The translations under genes were made by a program, and so were the position numbers. From JBGOTP01 sp963717075 (lineage in GTDB: Bacteria > Acidobacteriota > Vicinamibacteria > Vicinamibacterales > CAVVIG01): DNA of 64,000 nucleotides. The notes under the pieces are model-generated. The model made no database searches, was not told the DNA's origin, and saw nothing but the letters and a program-made list of their open reading frames with translations. Positions 53,346 to 63,546 of the stretch are shown here, piece after piece. How positions within the stretch are numbered: position 1 is the first letter of the stretch; each line of letters starts with the position of its first letter. Location: assembly GCA_963717075.1 (NCBI GenBank), contig CAVQVI010000010.1, forward strand, positions 682,001-746,000, given 5' to 3'.

Positions 53346-56300
53346 ATGCAGTTTCATCCGCTCGTCGCCGAATGGTTCGGCCGCCGATTTGGCGCGGCGA
53401 CCGCGCCGCAAACTGAGGCGTGGCCGGATCTTGCCGCAGGGCGCGATGTACTCATTTCGGCCCCAACGGGATCCGGGAAGACGCTCGCAGCGTTCCTCGT
53501 CTGCCTCGACCGTCTCATTCGCGAGAGCCTCGAAGGTACTCTCGATGATCGGATTCACGCTGTCTACGTTTCCCCGCTCAAAGCGCTGAGCAACGACGTC
53601 CAGAAGAACCTCGAACAGCCGTTGGCCGAGATTGCCGCACTCGCGGCCGAAAAGGGTCTGTCGCTGGCGCCGATTCGCGTCGCGTTGCGCACGGGCGACA
53701 CGCCCGCGAACGAGCGGCAGCAAATGCTGCGGCGCCCGCCGCACATCCTCGTCACCACTCCGGAATCGCTGTTCATCCTGCTGACTGCCGACCGGAGCCG
53801 GACCACTCTGAAGACGACGGGAACGGTGATCGTGGATGAGATTCACGCGATCGTTGACGACAAGCGCGGCGCACACCTCGCGCTGTCGCTGGCGCGGCTC
53901 GACGATCTCGTCGTGAAGGCTGGCGGGGCACGCCCGCAACGCATCGGCCTATCGGCCACCGTGCGCCCTATCGAACCGGTGGCGCGGTTTCTCGTCGGTG
54001 AGGCGGGGCGACGTGAGATCGCTGGATCCGAGTTTCTGGTGGGCGGCGAGGCCGGCCCGCTCGTAGGCCCGACCTTCAGGTCGGGCGTTGCCAGCGGCGA
54101 CGCCACCGGCCACGACGGGTGCCGCATCGTGGACAGCGGGCATCGTCGTCGTCTCGATCTTGCCGTGGAAGTGCCGAAGGACGAGCTCGGCGCCGTCGCG
54201 AGTAGCGAGATGTGGGCCGAGATCTACGATCGGCTCGCGGCGCTGATTGACGCCCACCGCACAACCCTCGTGTTCGTCAATACGCGCCGCCTCGCGGAGC
54301 GTATCGCACACCAGCTCGCCGAGCGGCTTGGTGACACCGCCGTGCTGGCCCACCACGGCAGCCTGTCGCGCCGCCTCCGTCTCGACGCGGAGCAGCGCTT
54401 GAAACGCGGCGAGCTGCGCGCGGTTGTCGCGACTGCCTCCCTGGAACTCGGCATCGACATCGGGTCGGTGGATCTCGTCTGCCAGATCGGATCCCCCCGG
54501 TCGATTGCCGTGGCGCTCCAGCGTGTCGGTCGTTCCGGACACACGGCCGATCCGGCGAGCATCCCGAAAGGCCGTTTCTTTGCCGCAACACGCGATGAGC
54601 TCGTCGAGTGCGCGGCGCTCGTGCGCGCCATCAGATCCGGCGCCCTCGATACGCTCGAGTTTCCGTCCTGGCCGCTCGATGTGCTGGCGCAACAGATCGT
54701 GGCGGCGGCCGCCTCCGAGCCCTGGACCGAAGGCGAGCTCTACGATCTTGCGCGGCGCGCCTATCCGTATCGCGACCTTCCGCGTCGCGAGTTCGACGCC
54801 GTGATCGTCATGCTTTCGGAGGGCATCGCGACCAGACGGGGCAGGAGCAGCGCCCTTCTGCACCGCGACCAGGTGAACGGCATCGTGCGAGGTCGGCGCG
54901 GCGCTCGGCTGGCGGCGATTACCTCCGGTGGCGCCATTCCTGACAACGCGCAGTACTTCGTGGTCGCAGAACCCGAAGGCGCGATCGTCGGCACGCTGGA
55001 CGAAGACTTCGCGGTCGAGAGCATGGCGGGCGACATCTTCCTGCTCGGGACAACCTCATGGCGCATCCGCCGCGTCGAAGCCGGACGCGTCCGTGTGGAG
55101 GATGCTCGCGGCGCGGCACCCTCGATTCCGTTCTGGCGCGGCGAAGCGCCCGGCCGGACCGTAGAACTGTCGGAGGCCGTGTCGCGCGTCCGTGAAGCCA
55201 TTCTCGCCGAGACCGATCCGGTCGAGTGGCTGAGCCTCGAGTGCGGCCTCGATCGCGCCGGCGCCGAGCAGGCGGCGCTGTACGTTCGCGCCGGCGCGGC
55301 GGCAATCGGCGCCCTGCCCAGTCACGACCGGGTCGTCGCGGAACGGTTCTTCGACGAAGGGGGCGGGATGCAGCTCGTCCTCCACGCGCCGTTTGGCGCG
55401 CGCATCAACCGGGCCTGGGGGCTCTCGCTCCGCAAGCGGTTCTGCCGCACCTTCAACTTCGAACTCCAGGCGGCAGCCACTGACAACGGCATCGTGATTT
55501 CGCTCGGAGAGCAGCACAGCTTTCCGCTGGAGGTGGTGTTCCGCTTCCTGAATGCCGCGACCGTGGAGGACGTCCTGCGGCAGGCGCTGCTCGACGCCCC
55601 GATGTTCGAGGCGCGCTGGCGATGGAATGCGTCGCGGGCGCTGGCGATTCTCCGCTTCGCGGGCGGGCGCAAGGTGCCGCCCCCGATTCAGCGCATGCGC
55701 GCCGACGATCTGCTTGCCGCGGTGTTCCCCGATCAAGCGGCGTGCGGCGAAAATCTGGTCGGCGATATCCGCATCCCCGATCATCCGCTCGTCAACGAAA
55801 CGATACGCGATTGCCTGCACGAGGCCATGGACCTCACTCGTCTCAAAGTGATGCTCGATCGAATAGATCGCGGTGACATTCAGCTCGTGGCGATCGACAC
55901 GGCCGAACCGTCTCCCTTCTCGCATGAGATCCTGAACGCCAACCCGTACGCGTATCTGGACGATGCACCGCTCGAGGAGCGGCGGGCGCGAGCGGTCCAG
56001 ATGCGGCGGACGCTTGGCGACGCGGGTGGCGACATCGGCGCGCTCGACCTGGCCGCCATCGAAGCCGTGGCCGAGGAATCGTGGCCGGTCGTGCGCGACG
56101 CGGACGAGTTGCACGACGCGCTGCTAACGCTCATCGTGCTTCCACCCTCACGCGGCTGGACGCCTTATTTCGATAGCCTGACGGCCTCGCGCCGCGCTAC
56201 GTTCCTTCACACCGACCACGCCTCGTTCTGGGTCGCCGCCGAGCGTCTGACAACCGCGCAGATGCTCTATCCGGACAGCCGCTGCGATCCGGCGATCGCG

Positions 56301-57732
56301 TCGGTCGAGCGTGCGGCCGCGGAGAACCGCGCCACGGCGGCAACGGAGGTCGTACGAGGCTGGCTGGAATCAACTGGACCGCAGACGACCTCCGCGCTCG
56401 CCACACGACTCGCGCTGCCGAGCGAGGTCGTCGATGCAGCGCTTCTGCAGCTCGAGGCCGATGGGCAGATCCTGCGCGGCCGCTTCACGAGCCTCGCCGG
56501 GATGCCGCGTAGGCCCGACCTTCAGGTCGGGCGTGACAGCCCCGGTCAGGTCGGGCGTGATGGCCCCGTCAGCGACGTCGAGTGGTGCAATCGCCGCCTG
56601 TTGGCGCGGATTCATCGCCTGACGCTCGGCCGCCTTCGTCGCGAGATCGCGCCGGTCACCACCGCAGACTTCGCGCGCTTCCTGTTTTCATGGCAGCATG
56701 CGGCGCCAGGGTCGCAACTCCACGGCGTGCCGGGCACGTTGCAAATCATCGAGCAGCTGCAGGGCTACGAGATTTCGGCCGCCGCGTGGGAAAGCGAGGT
56801 ACTGCCCCGCCGGATCGCACAGCTACGCGCCCGAGCTCCTCGATGAGTTATGCCTCTCGGGAGAGGTCATGTGGGGACGGCTGTCGCCACACCCGGCATT
56901 CTGGAGCGACGCGCCTGGTGGCGACACGGATGATTCCCATGAGACGATCCGCGCGGGACGCCGCGTCCGCCCCACGCGCGTGGCCCCTGTGGCGATCTTC
57001 CTACGGGAGGACGCGGCCTGGCTTCTTGCCAATCGCCTATCACCGCCACAGATGGCGTCCGCGCCGGCACTGTCGCATCAGGCGCGCGGCGTCGCTGACG
57101 CGCTAGACCGTCACGGGGCGTCATTTCTGCGCGACTTGGTGAAGACGGCCAGATTACTTCCGAGCGAGGTCGAAGATGCCCTGTGGGAGCTCGCCGCCGC
57201 CGGCCTCGTCACCGCCGATGGTTTCGAAAATCTGCGCGCGCTCATCGACCCGAAGCGCCGCAACGGGGAAGGACGTGGCCGCTTCCTCAGGCCGCGCCAC
57301 GCGGCCGGTCGGTGGGCCTTGCTGTGCGCGGAGATTACCGGCCCGGCGCCGCAACCGGACAATGTGAGAGCCGAAGCGTTTGCTCGGCAGTTGCTCCGCC
57401 GCTGGGGTGTCGTGTTTCGGGATCTGCTCGCCCGCGAAACACTCGCACCGGCCTGGCGCGACCTGCTCATCGCGCTGCGGCGAATGGAGGCGCGCGGCGA
57501 CATTCGCGGCGGCCGCTTCGTGGCCGGCTTTGTCGGCGAGCAGTTTGCGCTGCCCGAGGCGGTCGAGTTGCTGCGTGATATGCGGCGAGCCTCTTCTGGA
57601 GCCCCGCTGGTCGTCGCTGCCGCCGATCCACTCAACCTGGCCGGCGTCATCACCCCTGGCCCGCGTATCAGCGCACTCGCCGGCCGCACCGTCGAGGTCC
57701 TGTCCTCCGAGCCGGTGCCCGCGGCGTCCTGA
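53346..57732 (+). CDS. lhr: Lhr-family DEAD/DEAH-box helicase, with frameshift
   Basis: About 1462 residues once one frameshift near 56822 is corrected, the normal length of long Lhr proteins. Motifs: APTGSGKT (39-46, ATP), SPLKALSNDVQ, TTPESLFILL, VDEIHA (DEIH 164-167), GLSATVRP, FVNTRRLAERIAHQLAERLG, ASLELGIDIGSVDLV and QRVGRSGH, followed by the long Lhr C-terminal region. Lhr is a 3'-5' ATP-dependent helicase of DNA repair. Two palindromic repeats (54062-54088 and 56508-56534) are read through in-frame. A domain after the frameshift (YAPELLDELCLSGEVMWGRL and onward) completes the family C-terminus. Confidence 0.92.
54062..54088. repeat. Palindromic repeat inside the helicase gene, copy 1
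   Basis: A 9-bp hairpin, GCCCGACCT-TC-AGGTCGGGC (54067-54086), inside a 27-base segment identical to the one at 56508-56534. Here it is read as VGPTFRSGV at about residues 240-248, in a variable loop between helicase motifs (between GLSAT and DSGHRRRLDL). Confidence 0.9.
56508..56572. repeat. Palindromic repeat inside the helicase gene, copy 2, with a direct repeat
   Basis: The same 27-base palindromic segment (56508-56534), here read in a different frame as RRPDLQVGR near residue 1056. It runs into two 23-24 base direct repeats (56526-56549 and 56550-56572) that encode VGRDSPGQ and VGRDGPVS. Confidence 0.9.
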
Positions 57733-57939
57733 TCGACATCGTGATCGAGGACAAGCGTGGCTGGGCGCCCGGCGATACCGAGCCTCGGACGCAGTCCTCC
57801 TCGGAGGAAGCATGCCCCGTCACCAGGTACGGACCGCCAGATTTCCTAACAAAAGGCCCCAATCCGACATGTCGCCGCCACGGAGCCGTCCGTGTCCCTG
57901 GCCCAAGGCTGAGTCCGAAGGTTTAAACTGGAGAGTGCC

Positions 57940-60900
57940 GTGCTAGCTGACCGGCGCCCATCCAACTTTTCTCCCTTGAGTCCTGCCTCGCGGCCGGGCG
58001 TCGATGGCAAGTTCCTCGCCGTCGACGGCCACCGTTTCCTGGTCAAGGGCGTCGCGTACGGCACCTTCGCTCCCGACGCGAACGGCGTGCAGTTCCCGGC
58101 CTCGGACCGGATTGCGCAGGACTTGCAGCTGATGGCCGAGGCAGGCATCAACACCGTTCGCACCTATACGCTGCCTCCCGAATCGCTCCTCGATGAGGCG
58201 GCTCGGCACGGGCTCCGCGTGATGGTGGGGATGCCGTGGACGCAGCACATCGCGTTTCTCGACGACCCGCAGCTCGTGCGACAGATCCGGCAGGAAGCGG
58301 TCGCCACGGTGCGCCGGCTCGCTCCGCACCCCGCAGCGCTGATGTTCGCGGTTGGCAACGAGATCGCGCCCGCGATCGTGCGTTGGCACGGCCAGCGACG
58401 GATTGAGCGGTTTCTCCGCGATCTGTACGAGGAGGTCAAGTCCGCCGCTCCCGAGTGTCTCCTCACCTACGTCAATTTCCCGCCGACGGAGTATCTCGAT
58501 CTCGACGTCTTCGATGTCTGCGCGTTCAATGTCTACCTGCACCTGGAGGAAGATCTGCGCGCGTATCTCGCGCGGCTGCAGCAGATCGCTGGCGCCAGAC
58601 CGCTGCTGCTCGCAGAAGCCGGCGCCGACAGTATCCGCGAAGGTGCGGACGGCCAGGCGCGCATCACGGCGATGCACCTTCGCGCTGCGTTTGCCGAGGG
58701 AGCCTGCGGAGCCATAGCGTTTTCCTGGACCGACGAGTGGTGGCGTGGCGGTCACAGCGTCGAGGACTGGGCCTTCGGCCTCGTCGACGCGGAGCGGCGC
58801 TCCAAGCCCGCGCTGGTCGCTGTCGAGAAGGTGTTTCGAGATGCGCCGTTCACCTCCGACGAACGCGCGCGGTGGCCGAAGGTTTCGGTCATTGTCTGCG
58901 CGTACAACGCCGCCGACACCCTCGACGACTGCCTGCGTTCACTTGCCGCGCTGACGTATCCCAACTGCGAGGTGATCGTCGTCAACGACGGTTCGCGCGA
59001 CACCACCGGCGCGATCGCGCGCCTGCACGCGGGCGTGCGCCTCGTCGAGGTGCCGAACGGCGGCCTCGCGGCAGCGCGTAACGTCGGCCTCGCGGCAGCA
59101 ACGGGCGACATCGTGGCCTATACCGACGCGGACACCAGGGTCGATCCCGATTGGCTGACGTATCTCGTGCAGCCATTCCTCACGCAGGATGTCGTCGGTT
59201 CGGGCGGGCCAAACGTCGTGCCTCAGGACGATCCGTGGATCGCGCAGAGCGTGGCGCGTTCTCCGGGCGGTCCGGTTCACGTGCTGCTCGACGATCGTGT
59301 CGCCGAGCACGTCCCGGGCTGCAACATGGCGTTCAGGCGCGACGCGTTGCTCGCGATCGGCGGCTTCAACCCCGTGTTTCAACGAGCGGGCGACGATGTG
59401 GACATCTGCTGGCGACTGCAGGCCAAGGGGCTCCGCATTGGATTCGCCCCCTCGGCGCTCGTGTGGCACCACCATCGGCAGACCATCAGCGCGTTCTGGC
59501 GCCAGCAAGTGGGCTACGGCGAAGGCGAAGTCTGGCTTGTCGCCCATCACCCGGAAAAGTTCGCCGGCAGCGACATGTTGTGGCGCGGACGGATCTACAG
59601 CCCGCTGCCGTTCATCCGTTCGTTCACCCGCTCGCGAGTGAGCACCGGCGTCTGGGGCACCGCCGCCTTTCCATCGGTGTACAGCACCGGCGCTCGCCTG
59701 CTGCAGTTCTTTCCGCACTCTCTGGCCTGGATCACGGCATCGACGGTGCTTCTCACGGCCGGCGCGCTGGGTCAGCTGACGCCCTCTCACGGTGCGGCAT
59801 GGCTGCTGCTCGCGCTTGGCGCGCTCGGGTGGACGACGACGATCGTGCGCTGCGTGATGTTTGCGCGGCGATCCGATCTCAAAGGCCTTTCCGCCATCGG
59901 CCAGTGGTCGTCCGCACGGAGCCGTCTCGTGTACCAGTTGCTGATCGCCTGGTTGCACCTGCTTCAACCGCTTGCCCGCATGAGGGGCCGGCTCCGCGGC
60001 ATGTGGTCGCGGCCCCAAGTCGTCGCGCCCGAGCACATCGCGCCGCAGGCATCGAAGACGACGATCCCCTCGTTCCGCGACGTCCGAGGGGCTGTCTCCC
60101 TTCTACTGGGCGGCTCGGTAGAGCGATCGTTCTGGAGTCAGTCGTGGGTGGCGCATTCGACATTGCTGACGGAACTTGCAGGTGTTCTCCATGGCGCACG
60201 TCCGTCGCCGCTTGTTGACCTGGATGATGGTTGGCGTGCAGACCGCGATGTGAGTCTCGCGTGCGGAGGCTGGGGATGGCTTCACGTGCGGCTGCTGGTC
60301 GAGGAGCACCAGGACGGTCGCTCCCTCGCGCGCGTCGGGACGCACCTTCGACCCAGCCTCGCCGGCGCCGTGCAAGCGCTGGCGCTGGCGGTCCCTCTTG
60401 TCATGGCCGCCAGCGCAGCCCTTGCGCTCCGCTGGCCTCTCCTGAGCGCCGCGGCGCTGCTGGCCGCTGTCGCGATCGCCGTGCGCGCGACATGGCAGAC
60501 CGCTCACGCGAGGGAAGCACTCAATCGCGCGCTGGCACGCGTCACCGCGGCCCGAGGCATGGTGCCCCTGTCGGTTCAACCGGTGGAGGTTCGTGTGCGT
60601 CGCCGCCTGCCCTCGGTGGCGGGGGCCATGCAAACGGCGATCGTGGCGATGCTCGTCGGGAGCGTCGGCCTGGGTGCACTGTCGATCGCCCGCGAAACGA
60701 TGGCCACGTACTCCGCGAAATCAGTCGCGACAGCCGACTCGTGGCAAGTGGCCGCCGGCGGCGTGGCTGTGGGAGTGTCGGGCGATCTCTTCGTCGCCAA
60801 CGGAGATGGCTTCATCGAGCGTCTGCGTCCGCGTCCGCCACTGGGCGCCGTGTGGACGGCTGACGACATCGGGACGGCTGGGTATCCGGTGCTCGGCAGT

Positions 60901-61731
60901 CCGATTCCCTTCGAGACCGCCGCCGACATCGCGCTCGCGCCGAACGGCGACATCTACGTGGCCGACGCTCGCAACGACCGTGTCTGTCGAATCGATCGGG
61001 CAACGGGGAAGATCGTCACGATCGCCCCGGCGGGGCCTGGCGGATTCGCGCGCAATGCCAATCCTCGAAGCTCGGCCGACGGGGCTGCGCTGAGAGGTCC
61101 GAGCGCAGTCGCGGTGGCCCACAACGGCGACTTGTACATCGCCGACACACTGAACAACCGAATTCGGATCGTCGGGCATGCAACGGGTCTCATCAGAACC
61201 ATCGCCGGGGACGGCGGGACTGGCGACGCTACGCGTATTGGCGACGATGGTCCGGCGCTCGGCGCGCACCTCAAACGGCCAAGCGGCCTCGCCGTCGCTC
61301 CGAACGGCGATTTGTACATCGCGGACACAGGACACAACCGCGTGCGGCGAGTCAATGCCCAGACAGGGATCATCACCACCGTGGCGGGCGATGGTACTGC
61401 CGGAGCGCTCGGCGACGGAGGCCCGGCGATCGGCGCACGCCTAGCAGCGCCTATGGGGCTGGCGCTCGTGTCGAAGGATCAGCAACTCACCATATACGTC
61501 GCCGACTCGCTCAACGATCGCGTGCGCGTGATTGATGCGACTGGCAAGATCTTCACGCTGAGCGGGCCCGATAGGGTCGTGGCACCGGTGCGGGTTGCGT
61601 ACCACCCCGCGGGCTGGCTGTACATCAAAGATGCGAGTCCAGACGGCGTGACAGCGGTGGCGGCCACGACTCCTCTGCGTACGGACCACGCGATAGCGAG
61701 GGCAAGGGGCACGGGCAGGAGAGTGATGTGA
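57940..61731 (+). CDS. GH-GT2-membrane-NHL fusion protein
   Basis: 1263 residues from GTG 57940 (ribosome site TGGAGAG). Domain order: a clan-A glycoside-hydrolase-like barrel (about 25-300) with MFAVGNEIAP (Glu 141, acid/base position) and PLLLAEAGAD (Glu 226, nucleophile position); a GT2 transferase (about 313-560) with VSVIVCAYNA, VIVVNDGSRD, AYTDADTRVDPDW, GCNMAFRRDAL and DDVDICWRL; hydrophobic segments at about 595-640 (two), 807-850 (two) and 894-917 (one); and an NHL propeller (about 935-1250; LAVAPNGDLYIADTGHNRVR). There is no signal peptide, so five membrane helices would leave GH and GT2 inside and NHL outside. Stop overlaps the ABC gene by four bases. Confidence 0.85.
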   Translation: MLADRRPSNFSPLSPASRPGVDGKFLAVDGHRFLVKGVAYGTFAPDANGVQFPASDRIAQDLQLMAEAGINTVRTYTLPPESLLDEAARHGLRVMVGMPWTQHIAFLDDPQLVRQIRQEAVATVRRLAPHPAALMFAVGNEIAPAIVRWHGQRRIERFLRDLYEEVKSAAPECLLTYVNFPPTEYLDLDVFDVCAFNVYLHLEEDLRAYLARLQQIAGARPLLLAEAGADSIREGADGQARITAMHLRAAFAEGACGAIAFSWTDEWWRGGHSVEDWAFGLVDAERRSKPALVAVEKVFRDAPFTSDERARWPKVSVIVCAYNAADTLDDCLRSLAALTYPNCEVIVVNDGSRDTTGAIARLHAGVRLVEVPNGGLAAARNVGLAAATGDIVAYTDADTRVDPDWLTYLVQPFLTQDVVGSGGPNVVPQDDPWIAQSVARSPGGPVHVLLDDRVAEHVPGCNMAFRRDALLAIGGFNPVFQRAGDDVDICWRLQAKGLRIGFAPSALVWHHHRQTISAFWRQQVGYGEGEVWLVAHHPEKFAGSDMLWRGRIYSPLPFIRSFTRSRVSTGVWGTAAFPSVYSTGARLLQFFPHSLAWITASTVLLTAGALGQLTPSHGAAWLLLALGALGWTTTIVRCVMFARRSDLKGLSAIGQWSSARSRLVYQLLIAWLHLLQPLARMRGRLRGMWSRPQVVAPEHIAPQASKTTIPSFRDVRGAVSLLLGGSVERSFWSQSWVAHSTLLTELAGVLHGARPSPLVDLDDGWRADRDVSLACGGWGWLHVRLLVEEHQDGRSLARVGTHLRPSLAGAVQALALAVPLVMAASAALALRWPLLSAAALLAAVAIAVRATWQTAHAREALNRALARVTAARGMVPLSVQPVEVRVRRRLPSVAGAMQTAIVAMLVGSVGLGALSIARETMATYSAKSVATADSWQVAAGGVAVGVSGDLFVANGDGFIERLRPRPPLGAVWTADDIGTAGYPVLGSPIPFETAADIALAPNGDIYVADARNDRVCRIDRATGKIVTIAPAGPGGFARNANPRSSADGAALRGPSAVAVAHNGDLYIADTLNNRIRIVGHATGLIRTIAGDGGTGDATRIGDDGPALGAHLKRPSGLAVAPNGDLYIADTGHNRVRRVNAQTGIITTVAGDGTAGALGDGGPAIGARLAAPMGLALVSKDQQLTIYVADSLNDRVRVIDATGKIFTLSGPDRVVAPVRVAYHPAGWLYIKDASPDGVTAVAATTPLRTDHAIARARGTGRRVM

Positions 61732-63546
61732 ATCTGCTCGCCTGGACCTTGTCGCTCCTTCGACCGTATCGGGCCCGTGTCGCGGTCATCTCGATCCTTG
61801 CCATCCTCGAGATTGGGCTCAGTGCGCTCGCACCGTGGCCCCTCAAGGCCGTCGTTGACAACGTGCTGGGCGGGCGTCCGTTGCCGGGACCGCTCGAGGC
61901 CATCGTCCGTCCCCTCGTCGGTTCGAGCCCTGCCGCGTTTCTCCTGGTCGTCGTTGTGGCTGGGCTGCTGCTGCAGATCATGAGCGAGGTGGTCGTCATG
62001 ATCCACACGCAGCTTGCAGGTCGATACCGGACAGCGCATCGTCTACGACTTGCGGGCGAAACTGCTCGCCCATCTGCAGAATCTTCCACTCCGACATCAC
62101 GTGCTGGCGAAAACCGCCGATTCCGTGTACCGGCTCGATTCGGATGCGTACTGCGTGGATGCGCTCGTCATGGGCGGCGTCTTCCCCCTGACCACCGCCG
62201 TGCTCAAGCTGACGGTCATGTTCGTCATTCTCCTGCGGCTGGACGCGCTCCTCGCGCTGCTCTCGCTTACGGTCGCGCCCTTTCTCTACGCCTGCCTCCG
62301 TCACTACGCGCTGAAGATGACCGACCGGGCCGAGCGTGTGAAGGCGCTGGAATCGTCTCTTATCGAACGCGCGTTCGAGATTCTTTCTTCGATCAAGGCC
62401 ATCAAGAGTTTCGCGCGCGAACGATATGAGCTGGCGCGATTCACGCAGGCTGGCGCAGAGACGATGGTCGCCCGGCTCAGGCTCACGTGGCAGGAGTCGC
62501 TGTTCTCGGTGATGGTGAGCGCGATCACGCTCGCCGGCACGGCCCTGGTCCTTGTCGTGGGGGGCCTGCATGTCATGAGCGGGGCACTGACCGTGGGGGG
62601 CCTGCTCGTCGTCATCGCCTATCTCGGTGCCGTGTACAACCCGCTGTCGTCGATCGCTCACACGAGCGGTTCGCTGCAGCAGGCGATCGTCAGCGCTCGC
62701 CGGGTCCGTGAGATCTTCGCACTGACACCCGAGGCGTCCGATGGCGGCATTGACGCGTCCGGCGTGTCGGGCCACGTGCGCTTCGAGAACGTGAGTTTCG
62801 CATACGACGAGGGCCACCTGATTCTCGAGGGCGTGAGCTTCGTCGCGCGCCCCGGTGAAATGGTGGCGCTCGTGGGTCTTACGGGCGCCGGGAAGACCAC
62901 GCTCGCAAGCCTGGTGCCGCGATTTTTCGATCCGACTGGTGGACGGATTCTCATCGATGGGGTAGACGCCTCCGGCTATTCGCTGAGCTCGCTGCGGGAG
63001 CGTATCGCGCTCGTTCCGCAGGAGCCTGTGCTCTTCAGCGGCACGATCGTGGACAACATCCGGTACGGGCGACTCGAGGCGACGGACGCCGAAGTCGAGA
63101 CAGCGGCGCGGGCAGCCCAGGTGCATGAGTTCGTGCAGCGCCTTCCGAAGGGGTATCAGACGCAGGTCGCCGAAGCCGGAGCGACGCTGTCGGGAGGGGA
63201 GCGTCAGCGCCTGGGAATCGCGCGCGCGCTCCTGAAGGACGCGCCCATCCTCATCCTCGACGAGCCGACCTCGTCGCTGGACGCGATATCGGAAGAAGCC
63301 GTCTTCGATGCGTTGCGGCGGCTGCGCGAGCGACGCACGACGATTGTCATCGCGCATCGGCTGTCGACGATTCGCGACGCCACACGGATTCTCGTGCTCC
63401 ACGAGGGGCGTGTGATCGCGCAGGGAACGCACGAGGAGCTCATGGGCGCGAACGAGCTGTATCGCCGCATGTGCGCACGGCTGTCCATGGGCCGATCGCT
63501 CGACGAGGTCGACTGGGCTGAGGAACTGAGGAACGCGCTGACGTGA
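61728..63546 (+). CDS. ABC exporter (fused permease and ATPase), with frameshift
   Basis: About 605 residues after correcting one frameshift near 62014. N-terminal membrane domain (RARVAVISILAILEIGLSAL, AFLLVVVVAGLLLQIMSEVV, then after the break VDTGQRIVYDLRAKLLAHLQ) and C-terminal ATPase with Walker A GLTGAGKTT, signature LSGGERQRLGIARALL, Walker B ILILDEPTSSLD and H-loop VIAHRLST: an MsbA-like type IV exporter acting as a dimer. GTG start at 61728 within the stop of the previous gene (GTGA), and its own TGA overlaps the next GTG. It probably exports the product of the fusion glycosyltransferase. Confidence 0.88.
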
